Source of the DNA: Psychrobacter fozii
GTDB lineage: Bacteria > Pseudomonadota > Gammaproteobacteria > Pseudomonadales > Moraxellaceae
Length of the DNA: 64,000 nucleotides
Reading direction: 5' to 3'
Assembly (NCBI RefSeq): GCF_003217155.1
Contig: NZ_QJSU01000004.1
Coordinates: forward strand, 186,001-250,000
The notes under the pieces were generated by a model. It was not told where the DNA came from, searched no databases, and worked only from the letters and a program-made list of their open reading frames with translations. The position numbers were made by a program, and so were the translations under genes. Positions 28,538 to 35,322 of the stretch are shown one piece after another; position 1 is the first letter of the stretch; the number at the start of each line of letters is the position of its first letter.

Positions 28538-29068
28538 ATGGCTGATTTTAATAAAATTCTAGACGCAGGCGACGTAGATGGCGGCATCATCAACGTAGTA
28601 GTAGAAATTCCAGCTGGTAGCAGCCACAAAATCGAATGGAATCGCGAACTAGCCGTATTTGAGCTTGATCGTATTGACCCACAGATTTTTGCTAAGCCTT
28701 GCAACTATGGCTTTATCCCACAAACGCTTGACGAAGATGGCGATGAGTTAGATGTATTATTGCTTACTGAGCAACCATTACCGACAGGCATTTTCTTAAA
28801 AGCCAAAGTGATCGGTGTCATGAAGTTCGTTGATGATGGCGAAGTGGATGACAAAATCGTTGTCGTACCTGCTGACGACCGTGACACAGGCAATGCTTAC
28901 AACAGCCTAGCTGATTTACCAAAACAGCTAATCAACCAGTTAGAGTACCACTTCAGTCATTATAAAGACCTGAAAAAACCAGGTAGCACAGTGGTTGAGT
29001 CTTGGGATGATGTTGCAGAAGCCAAAGAAGTGATCAAAAAATCTATCCAACGCTGGAAAGATCTATAA
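28538..29068 (+). CDS. ppa: Inorganic pyrophosphatase, family I
   Basis: 176 residues, identical in size to typical bacterial soluble pyrophosphatases. The active-site signature DEDGDELDVLLLTEQPL supplies the metal-binding aspartates; VVEIPAGSSHKIEWNRE and CNYGFIPQTL precede it, and HYKDLKK lies near the C-terminus. It hydrolyses pyrophosphate to phosphate in the cytoplasm. ACTGGAGCAG precedes the ATG. A strong terminator at 29110-29148 isolates it from the next gene. Confidence 0.97.
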   Translation: MADFNKILDAGDVDGGIINVVVEIPAGSSHKIEWNRELAVFELDRIDPQIFAKPCNYGFIPQTLDEDGDELDVLLLTEQPLPTGIFLKAKVIGVMKFVDDGEVDDKIVVVPADDRDTGNAYNSLADLPKQLINQLEYHFSHYKDLKKPGSTVVESWDDVAEAKEVIKKSIQRWKDL

Positions 29069-29109
29069 TTTATCAAAGATTGGCAGAAATGCTGATAAAG
29101 ATAGATATT

Positions 29110-29148
29110 AAAATACCGCAGTCATGATCATGATTGCGGTATTTTTTT
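29110..29148 (+). terminator. Intrinsic terminator after ppa
   Basis: AAATACCGCA.TCATGATCATGA.TGCGGTATTTTTTT, a long stem with a T-tract. It overlaps an upstream in-frame candidate start (29147) of the next gene, which argues for the later ATG at 29228. Confidence 0.85.
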
Positions 29149-29227
29149 GCTTGAATATTACGTCTGTAAAGCAGCTATAATAAACGCAACACTATATTTA
29201 TATTTTTACGTCGCAATAAGGACAACC

Positions 29228-29695
29228 ATGTTTAACGCCGATCCTAGCTCAAAACCAGTCAATACAAAGCTGCCAAAAGAAATCACCATCATGATTGAAA
29301 AAAACAATCTGGTGATGGCCATCAAAACATTGGCATCTGACGAAAACATCAGCATGGATGAAGCCAAGATACGGATTGATGCTTATGAGACACAGCTAAA
29401 GGTAAAACAGCAGCAGAAGCTCAATACTATCGCAAATAAACAAGGCATACCCAGTCAGGCTATTAGTTTTGATAGAGAACCAGAAACGGAAGATAAATCT
29501 GATAAATTGGTCAAAAATCGTCTCAAAGTCAATAAGACAGGTAAATCGTTTAAGAACCTGCAAGATGGTGTAGAGAGTCAGCTTGATGACTTAGGATATA
29601 AAAAACCATTACTGCCTTATTGGGTAAAACGGTTGCTGGTTATCGCTGTCGTTATGGCAGGGTTGTTTTGGATATTATGGCAAGTGTTTGGTTAA
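29228..29695 (+). CDS. Small tail-anchored membrane protein, unknown function
   Basis: 155 residues from ATG 29228, which has AAGGA 6 nt upstream. The N-terminal region LPKEITIMIEKNNLVMAIKTLASDENISMDEAKIRIDAYE resembles short helical segments found at the C-terminus of ribosomal protein L7/L12 and in UBA-like modules, but I cannot name a family. A Lys-rich linker follows, and residues about 131-153 form a single hydrophobic helix at the extreme C-terminus, so the protein is probably anchored with its N-terminus in the cytoplasm. It is the last intact gene before the accessory island. Confidence 0.65.
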   Translation: MFNADPSSKPVNTKLPKEITIMIEKNNLVMAIKTLASDENISMDEAKIRIDAYETQLKVKQQQKLNTIANKQGIPSQAISFDREPETEDKSDKLVKNRLKVNKTGKSFKNLQDGVESQLDDLGYKKPLLPYWVKRLLVIAVVMAGLFWILWQVFG

Positions 29696-29815
29696 GTAAA
29701 AGCACCATACTGTGTCGTTCTTCTTATAAACATTTATACCGACTAGCGGCAGCTAGTGAATCTAATTATCTGCATAGATGACGCTAAAATTCTAAAGAGC
29801 TCTGCTAATGGCGTT

Positions 29816-29867
29816 AGTCTGTTTTGAGTGGTTCCATTATACCAGTCTGTTTTGAGTAGTCTGTTAA
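29816..29867. repeat. Short 14-bp periodic direct repeats at the island's left edge
   Basis: AGTCTGTTTTGAGT occurs at 29816-29829 and 29844-29857, with a third partial copy (AGTCTGTTAA) at 29858. The 14/28-nt spacing suggests a decayed insertion-sequence end or small tandem array. No coding frame is convincing in 29696-29972. Confidence 0.45.
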
Positions 29868-29972
29868 TAGGTTTGAAGGGTGAAATAGCTGGTTCCCTTG
29901 GGGTATACCGTGCACATCTATACAATTTGTATAACTTTTTTTAAATTGTACATTAGTTTAATTTACTTGATT

Positions 29973-30004
29973 TATATTAACCAATCGTTTAGTTTAGTGA
30001 GTTG
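29973..30004. promoter_or_regulatory. Putative TetR operator, copy 1
   Basis: A 32-bp sequence identical to 31396-31427. Its core AACCAATCGTTTAGTT is an imperfect palindrome (12 of 16 positions self-complementary), the shape expected of a TetR operator. Copy 2 lies directly before the tetR gene; copy 1 lies before eroded coding sequence and, further on, the nitroreductase at 30366. The long exact identity across an otherwise decayed region suggests selection or recent duplication. Confidence 0.55.
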
Positions 30005-30006
30005 AG

Positions 30007-30309
30007 ATTAATCCACAAGGTAATATTTTGCATAAAAATAGCTCAAGTAACAAGTAAGTCACTACTAATAACCAAGTCAGTGTCATGACCGTAGGTATGG
30101 GTCTGAGCACGGAACAAAGCATCTTTCCAGACACTGGTGGTGCGGCGCGTGCTATCAGTATGGTATAGCTCTGGTGGAACTTCGTCGCGGATAATAAGCA
30201 AGAGATCAATTGTCGATTGGAATAACGGTCATAAGCGTTTTGGTAATGTCGACTCTGACATGCAACGTCTGCCAGCGCCTGAATCACATCAAAGCTTTAA
30301 AGGTTGATT
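30007..30309 (+). pseudogene. Eroded, unidentified coding sequence
   Basis: Several plus-strand segments look coding but are broken by stops and frame changes: INPQGNILHKNSSSNK then stop, VMTVGMGLSTEQSIF followed by PDTGGAARAISMV then stop, and in another frame SSGGTSSRII, KRSIVDWNNGHKRFGNV and QRLPAPESHQSFKG ending in a stop at 30305-30307. I do not recognise the family. It starts just after the first putative TetR operator and ends about 60 nt before the nitroreductase, so it may once have been the first gene of that TetR-controlled transcript. Confidence 0.4.
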
Positions 30310-30365
30310 ACCATTTAGCTGTATAACTTAGTTCTTAGACTCATAAATAATCACTGGAGAAAATT

Positions 30366-30974
30366 ATGTCAAATTTAAAAGACTTACAACAACTAGCCGA
30401 AAAGCGCCGTTCTATCTATGCACTAAGCGATCAGCTGCCTGTTTCTAACGATGAAGTGGTTAAACTGGTTGAGCATGCAGTCTTGCATACGCCATCCGCT
30501 TTTAACTCACAGTCGGCACGTATCGTGGTGTTATTCGGTGAGGATCATAAAAAATTATGGGACATCACTGAAGAGACACTTAAGGCTATCGTCGGTGATG
30601 ACGAGAAGTTCCAAGGTACTAAAGATAAAATCGCAGGCTTTAGAGCGGGTGCGGGTACAGTATTGTTCTTCGAGGACAAAGGCGTTGTGAGAAACATGCA
30701 AGAAGCAGCACCTTTGTATGCGGATAAATTCCCAATCTGGGCACATCAAACCAGTGCTATGCATCAATATGTGATTTGGACGGCATTGGCAAGTATTAAT
30801 ATCGGTGCCAACTTACAGCATTATAATCCTGTCATCGATCAGAAAGTTACTGAGGCATGGAATATTGCTGATGATTGGGAGTTGAATGCGCAAATGGTGT
30901 TCGGTGCTATTGAGCAGCCAGCAGGCAACAAAGAGTTCCAGCCCGTTGAAGATCGTATGAAAGTATTTGGCTAA
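30366..30974 (+). CDS. Nitroreductase family protein (Frm2/HBN1-like)
   Basis: 202 residues. The RRSIYALSDQLPVSNDEVVKLVEHAVLHTPSAFNSQSARIVVL start is typical of the Frm2-type FMN nitroreductases, which differ from the YdjA type elsewhere in this window. FFEDKGVVRNMQE and HQYVIWTALASINIGANLQHY follow, with GAIEQPAG near the end. Frm2-like enzymes reduce nitroaromatics or quinones and have been linked to lipid or oxidative-stress signalling in yeast. GGAG precedes the ATG. A terminator follows at 30996-31048. It is the only intact gene downstream of operator copy 1. Confidence 0.88.
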   Translation: MSNLKDLQQLAEKRRSIYALSDQLPVSNDEVVKLVEHAVLHTPSAFNSQSARIVVLFGEDHKKLWDITEETLKAIVGDDEKFQGTKDKIAGFRAGAGTVLFFEDKGVVRNMQEAAPLYADKFPIWAHQTSAMHQYVIWTALASINIGANLQHYNPVIDQKVTEAWNIADDWELNAQMVFGAIEQPAGNKEFQPVEDRMKVFG

Positions 30975-30995
30975 CATATTAGCTTTTAATAAAAT

Positions 30996-31048
30996 ACAAC
31001 CAATGACGCTGCTATGAATATATCTGAGCGGTTTCATTGGTTTTTTTA
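30996..31048 (+). terminator. Terminator after the Frm2-like nitroreductase
   Basis: AACCAATGA...TTCATTGGTTTTTTT with a long imperfect interior; the T-tract faces the plus strand. Confidence 0.65.
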
Positions 31049-31071
31049 TAATTATAAGCTGGAGTAATGTA

Positions 31072-31367
31072 ATGAATGTTTTTGATGCCCAAGCGCTACA
31101 AAAAAATATGAGCGTTAGCATGAGCTACATGAATAGATAAAAGGTGCGCAGAAAAAATGGGTGGCAGCCTGTACATTATTGTCTGAGCTACAAACTTACT
31201 ACCAAAGTGAGCAGTGGAGAGACGGTCATGAAGGCAACCTGATGGTTGATTGCGCAGATAATAGGTGTTCCATCATCAGTGAAGACGCTCTTTGGAGTGC
31301 ATTAACCGATCACCAAGAACAGGTAGTTTTCTGGATGAGGCTGGAACTAGATGTTATAGACCGTTGA
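31072..31367 (+). pseudogene. Frameshifted DUF4298-like gene
   Basis: An ATG at 31072 with GGAGTAATGTA upstream opens 22 codons (MNVFDAQALQKNMSVSMSYM...) and stops at 31138. The next frame continues from the same place as IKGAQKKWVAACTLL, then SELQTYYQSEQWRDGHEGN and SIISEDALWSALTDHQEQV, ending at 31367. ELxxYYxSExW and SEDALWxLL are hallmarks of DUF4298 proteins, small cytoplasmic proteins of unknown role. One small indel near 31130-31138 separates the halves, so this is a recent pseudogene, or less likely a sequencing error. Only a GTG inside the second half would allow a truncated product. Confidence 0.6.
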
Positions 31368-31395
31368 TTCTAAAACTTTATTTTTCGAAGTAATA

Positions 31396-31427
31396 TATAT
31401 TAACCAATCGTTTAGTTTAGTGAGTTG
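31396..31427. promoter_or_regulatory. Putative TetR operator, copy 2 (tetR promoter)
   Basis: Exact 32-bp copy of 29973-30004, ending 17 nt before the tetR ATG. Position suggests autoregulation of tetR and repression of the downstream CrtC-like operon. Confidence 0.6.
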
Positions 31428-31444
31428 GTCATCTTGAGGTAACT

Positions 31445-32098
31445 ATGAACACTAAAAATGAGAAGCAAATAAAAAAACGCTCCGAACAAGAGCGATCCCA
31501 AGAGACTAAGTTAAAAATTCTTGAGGCGGCATTATCTGAGTTCGCGTCTTCAGGTTTTGAAGGTGTCTCTGTCCGAGTGATTGCTAGCCAAGCAGGTGTG
31601 AATCACACCCTTATTTCTCATCATTTTGGAAGTAAGGAAGCACTTTGGAAGGCCACAGCGGAATGGGTTTTTGAAAGATACGATAGGCTATCTAAAGAAC
31701 GGATTATGGCACTGAAAGGAATAGAACCTCATGCCATGATTCGTGTACTCCTCAGAAACTTCATAGAGTTTTGCGCCATCGTTCCAGATTTTAATCGGTT
31801 CATGGTGCAGGCAAATCAAAATGGTTCTGAGCGATTGAACTGGCTGGCCGATCGATTCCTGACGTCAGGGTCTGAAGCTGAATTAAGTATTTTGCGTCAA
31901 GCTCAAGAGTTGGGATTGATTCCGCAAGGTAATGGTCTGCACATACGGTATTTGTTTATTGGTGCTGCGACCTCTATCTTCACTTTTGCACCTGAGTTCG
32001 AACGATTATCAGGCGAAGATGCTTTTTCTGATGAGGTTATAGAGCGACATGTTGACTATGTTTTAATGCTCTTTAGTGACAAAAACAGCCTTAGTTAA
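31445..32098 (+). CDS. TetR/AcrR family transcriptional regulator
   Basis: 217 residues. After a basic, Lys/Glu-rich N-terminus, residues about 25-72 form the TetR helix-turn-helix: LKILEAALSEFASSGFEGVSV, VIASQAGVNHTLISHHFGSKEALW. The C-terminal helical domain is divergent, as usual, with RFMVQANQNGSERLNWL and a final all-helical segment that would bind a ligand. GAGG lies 5 nt before the ATG. A putative operator lies immediately upstream and a second copy 1.4 kb away. It most likely controls the following CrtC-like/oxidoreductase/DUF422 genes and the upstream nitroreductase. Confidence 0.9.
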   Translation: MNTKNEKQIKKRSEQERSQETKLKILEAALSEFASSGFEGVSVRVIASQAGVNHTLISHHFGSKEALWKATAEWVFERYDRLSKERIMALKGIEPHAMIRVLLRNFIEFCAIVPDFNRFMVQANQNGSERLNWLADRFLTSGSEAELSILRQAQELGLIPQGNGLHIRYLFIGAATSIFTFAPEFERLSGEDAFSDEVIERHVDYVLMLFSDKNSLS

Positions 32099-32168
32099 AA
32101 GCGATGAACCACACTCATTAACCAAAAGATATTTCTAGGTAAAATTCCTACTTAAAAGAGGTTCGTAA

Positions 32169-33134
32169 ATGACGGATTATATTAAAGCAGACGCAACACA
32201 TATCGATTTCCCAGTAACCAATCGAGAAGAACACATGGAGTGGTGGTACTTCGACGCCCATTTTGATAATGGCGACTACCTTGTCGTTATGTACTCGCTA
32301 AATGACACTCGGTTAAAACCAAGGCAGCCTTCTATTAGATTAAACATCTACCCTAAGGGGCAATCTGAAATCGCTAGAATAAGAACATACACAGAAGCAG
32401 ATGTCACAACGAGTTATGAAAAATGCGATGTGACCTTTGGTGAAGAAGAGTACTGCAAAGACTGTGGCGACTATTTGGAGTTCTATACCATGATTGATGG
32501 TTATGGAGCTAAGTTAACGCTCAACAAAGGTAATCACCCGTATACCTCTGAAGGTACCGACACGCCTATGCCTTGGACGGTTGCAGTTCCTTCTGGTGAT
32601 ATAGAAGGTGAGCTTTATAAGGATGGCGAAACCATCCAAGTAAAAGGCACTGGCTATCACGATCATAACTGGGGTGAAAAAAGCCTAGCAGGCATGGTAA
32701 AAAACTGGTACTGGGGAAAAGTGCATTCACCTGATATCTCCGTTGATTATTCAGTCATTATGAATTTTGATGACACTATATTGCAGACCGGCGCATTGGT
32801 CACTGACCGTGAAAATCTCATCATATCTCCTTCTGAGTCGATAACAGACCCAGAGAACGTTCAGGCCACGGCAGTCATTAATGACACCATGACAGAACAA
32901 ACGATGGGTTACACCTTCTCAAAAAGCTTGACGCTGACAGGCTCAAAAGGCGATTTAAGCTATATCGTCAATATCGACCTTAAAGAATTAGTAATGGTTG
33001 AGCCAGGACAGTTTATGCCCGGAGAAGATGCTTATCGTTACATAGCTAAGGAAGAACTCATCGTTACTCGTGATGGTGTCACCCAGACCTATCTGTCAGA
33101 AGGTTTGCATGAAATTGTTTACCCAAAAAAATAA
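32169..33134 (+). CDS. CrtC/AttH lipocalin-like protein (cytoplasmic)
   Basis: 321 residues without signal peptide. MEWWYFDAHFDNGDYLVVMY near residue 20 and GTGYHDHNWGEKSL...NWYWGKVHS near residue 160 are hallmarks of the CrtC/AttH fold (two lipocalin-like barrels), the family of carotenoid 1,2-hydratases. A CxxC (YCKDCGDY) sits near residue 97. CrtC adds water to the terminal double bond of acyclic carotenoids; close homologues in non-carotenoid bacteria have unknown substrates. GAGG precedes the ATG. It is followed 12 nt later by the FAD oxidoreductase, so one transcript from the tetR side is likely. A second family member is encoded at 35323. Confidence 0.85.
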   Translation: MTDYIKADATHIDFPVTNREEHMEWWYFDAHFDNGDYLVVMYSLNDTRLKPRQPSIRLNIYPKGQSEIARIRTYTEADVTTSYEKCDVTFGEEEYCKDCGDYLEFYTMIDGYGAKLTLNKGNHPYTSEGTDTPMPWTVAVPSGDIEGELYKDGETIQVKGTGYHDHNWGEKSLAGMVKNWYWGKVHSPDISVDYSVIMNFDDTILQTGALVTDRENLIISPSESITDPENVQATAVINDTMTEQTMGYTFSKSLTLTGSKGDLSYIVNIDLKELVMVEPGQFMPGEDAYRYIAKEELIVTRDGVTQTYLSEGLHEIVYPKK

Positions 33135-33146
33135 GAGATATCAAGA

Positions 33147-34235
33147 ATGACAAAGAAAATTATAATAGTCGGTGGCGGCTATTTAGGCGCTGAACTGGCC
33201 AAATCATTAGAAAATCATCTAGATGTTACGCTCATAGAGCAACGAAAAGCCTTCGTTCATGCACCCGCGATGATACGTGCCATAGTTAACCCAACGCTGT
33301 TGGATCGAGCTTTAATGCCTTACGATAATCTTCTTTCAGTAGGTAAGGTGTTGCACGGCAAGGTAACTAGTGTCGATGAAAGCGGTGTCACATTAATGGA
33401 TGGCATACGGGTCGATGCTGACTATATCGTGATCTCGACGGGCTCCACTAATGGCGCTGCATTCAAACCTGCGGGCGATAGTATCGATGACTTCCGTGCT
33501 GTCATTACAGGTTTACATGCCAAGTTAAAAGCAGCATCGTCTGTTGCTATTGTCGGCGCTGGTACGGTTGGCTCGGAAATGGCGGGTGAAATCAGCTATG
33601 GCATGCCTGACAAACACGTCACGTTAATCTCTAGCGAGGCGAGCCTGTTTCTACAAATGCCACCGAAGTTTGGTGCTGAACTTACATCAAAACTTAATGA
33701 CGCTGGTGTTGATGTAAAATTTGGTGTGCGAGTGAATAACCTTGAGAGTTTAACAGATCCCTATTCAGGCACTCTTGAATTGTCAGATGGGACGACTGTC
33801 ATTGCAGATTTGATCATTCCAGCCGTTGGTTCACATGCTGTATCTGACATATTAGCCAGACTACCTAACATTAATATAGAGAAATCTGGAAGAGTGAAAG
33901 TCGATAACTACTTACGCCCTTCTTCTTTTGCTAATGTATTTGCAGCAGGTGATGTGGCGAGTGGGGGTGATGCAATGACGATTGTAGCTGTTGGCCGACA
34001 GGTGCCTTGGCTAAGCAAAACGTTCAAAGCACTAGCAGCAGAACAGCAACTAGCAGAAATTAAACCTTATGAACCATGGAAAGACGGAAAATCTCCGTTA
34101 TTTCTACCGCTAGGTCCTAAAAAAGGCAATTCATTTTTGGTTATTGGTACGTTTGGAAACTGGATAACGAGTGCTATCAAAGGCAAAGATTTATTCATTA
34201 GTAAATATCGTAAACTCTTTGGTTTGGAAGATTAA
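33147..34235 (+). CDS. FAD-dependent NAD(P)H oxidoreductase, NDH-2/AIF (FSP1)-like
   Basis: 362 residues. Two Rossmann motifs are present: KIIIVGGGYLGAELAKSL for FAD at the N-terminus and SVAIVGAGTVGSEMAGEI for NAD(P)H near residue 130. VFAAGDVASGGDAM near residue 270 is the FAD-ribityl motif. Overall size and layout match the FSP1/AIFM2-like and type II NADH dehydrogenase group, many of which reduce ubiquinone or related quinones. The C-terminus (ITSAIKGKDLFISKYRKL) is amphipathic and may touch the membrane. DUF422 follows 24 nt downstream. A relic of a paralogue's C-terminus lies at 35211-35279. Confidence 0.88.
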   Translation: MTKKIIIVGGGYLGAELAKSLENHLDVTLIEQRKAFVHAPAMIRAIVNPTLLDRALMPYDNLLSVGKVLHGKVTSVDESGVTLMDGIRVDADYIVISTGSTNGAAFKPAGDSIDDFRAVITGLHAKLKAASSVAIVGAGTVGSEMAGEISYGMPDKHVTLISSEASLFLQMPPKFGAELTSKLNDAGVDVKFGVRVNNLESLTDPYSGTLELSDGTTVIADLIIPAVGSHAVSDILARLPNINIEKSGRVKVDNYLRPSSFANVFAAGDVASGGDAMTIVAVGRQVPWLSKTFKALAAEQQLAEIKPYEPWKDGKSPLFLPLGPKKGNSFLVIGTFGNWITSAIKGKDLFISKYRKLFGLED

Positions 34236-34259
34236 AATTGATAGGTTGGAAATTCAACA

Positions 34260-35138
34260 ATGATAAACACAAAATTTCAACAACAAACCATGTGGATGTG
34301 TATAGCCTTACTTGCTGTACTAAACTTCATTCTCGGAAGTACTGGTGATGGCTTACTTGGCCCATTAACGCCTTTTTATACAACGATTGTATTGTTCGTA
34401 TTTGCATGTGTTCACGGAATACACAAATATGGTCTTAAAAAGTTTCTAATATTTTTTATCATTACTTGTGTTGTAAGTTGGACTTATGAAACGATTAGTA
34501 TTCTGACGGGCTTCCCATTTGGGAGTTATGACTATTCTGCATTTCTTGGACAAAAGATATGGCTTGTTCCAATTCAGATAATGCCTTCATATTTTGCAGT
34601 GGGGTACCTAACATGGACAGTAGCACATGTGTTACTAGATAAGTTTGATGCTAAACTTAAAGATTCTTCAGTATATACAGTTCCACTGATAGCATCATTC
34701 CTTATGGTAATGTGGGATCTTTCAATGGATCCACATAGAGCCACTATGTTAAAAGCATGGACATGGGAAAATGGCGGTGTATTTTTTGGAGTTCCTTTTA
34801 GTAATTTTCTAGGATGGTTCCTATGTGTGTTCACAATATTTCAGATTTTTGCACTGTATCAAAGATCACAAAGTGAGAAGTTTCCTGAAGAAGCAATATC
34901 AATATATGACAGAAACCATTGGTTACAACCTATTTTAATGTATGGCGTTATTGCTGTTGAGTTCATAACAACCTATATCTTTAATGAAAATACTTTAATT
35001 ACGACATTGGATGGTCATCAATGGTGGACTAAGGATTTACTTGGATCTTTGGCATTGGTTTCTATATTCACAATGTTTTTTGTTACTGTTCTAGGTACAG
35101 TAAAAGTTTTAAGCAATAAAAACATGAAAAAAAATTAG
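34260..35138 (+). CDS. CruF-like DUF422 membrane protein
   Basis: 292 residues with about seven membrane helices. SWTYETISILTGFPFGSYDYS, WLVPIQIMPSYFAVGYLTW, DLSMDPHRATMLKAWTWENGGVFFGVPFSNFLGWFLC are the conserved blocks of DUF422 (the CruF/bisanhydrobacterioruberin hydratase family), including the acidic residues of (W)D...MDP and the GVPxxNFLGWF signature. CruF hydrates the psi end of gamma-carotene or similar acyclic ends. No crtE, crtB, crtI or lycopene cyclase is present here, so the substrate need not be a carotenoid. The gene is more AT-rich than its core neighbours. A terminator lies at 35171-35204. Confidence 0.82.
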   Translation: MINTKFQQQTMWMCIALLAVLNFILGSTGDGLLGPLTPFYTTIVLFVFACVHGIHKYGLKKFLIFFIITCVVSWTYETISILTGFPFGSYDYSAFLGQKIWLVPIQIMPSYFAVGYLTWTVAHVLLDKFDAKLKDSSVYTVPLIASFLMVMWDLSMDPHRATMLKAWTWENGGVFFGVPFSNFLGWFLCVFTIFQIFALYQRSQSEKFPEEAISIYDRNHWLQPILMYGVIAVEFITTYIFNENTLITTLDGHQWWTKDLLGSLALVSIFTMFFVTVLGTVKVLSNKNMKKN

Positions 35139-35170
35139 GCTAATAAGCTTTACTATTAAGGTAGATAAAC

Positions 35171-35204
35171 TATTCCGGCATAATCATAATATTGTGCCGG
35201 AATA
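35171..35204 (+). terminator. Terminator after the DUF422 gene
   Basis: TATTCCGGCA / TGCCGGAATA, a 10-bp stem with a 14-nt AT-rich loop and a weak T-run after it. Confidence 0.6.
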
Positions 35205-35210
35205 TTATTG

Positions 35211-35279
35211 GGTAATTGGGTTACTGGTAAACTTAAAGGCAAAGATCTGTTTATAAGCAAATTAGGTAGACACTTATAA
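35211..35279 (+). pseudogene. C-terminal relic of a second FAD oxidoreductase
   Basis: Codons from 35211 read GNWVTGKLKGKDLFISK and LGRHL before a stop at 35277-35279. The intact oxidoreductase ends GNWITSAIKGKDLFISKYRK, so 14 of the first 17 residues match. Nothing upstream continues the match, so this is the remaining 3' end of a paralogue, not a repeat of the neighbouring gene. It sits directly before the second CrtC-like gene. Confidence 0.7.
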
Positions 35280-35322
35280 GTGTTTTACCGCAACGTCATC
35301 TAACGTAATAGAAGAAAATGAA

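Noticed and set aside
29743..29925. 60-codon minus-strand ORF at the island's left edge
   Set aside because: Overlaps short direct repeats and has no ribosome site; a decayed mobile-element end is a better reading.
29994..30287. 97-codon minus-strand ORF over the eroded region
   Set aside because: The coding-like signal is on the plus strand; the minus frame has no start context and no family resemblance.
31161..31367. 68-codon ORF as an independent gene
   Set aside because: It begins mid-domain with a GTG and continues the frame-broken DUF4298 gene upstream.
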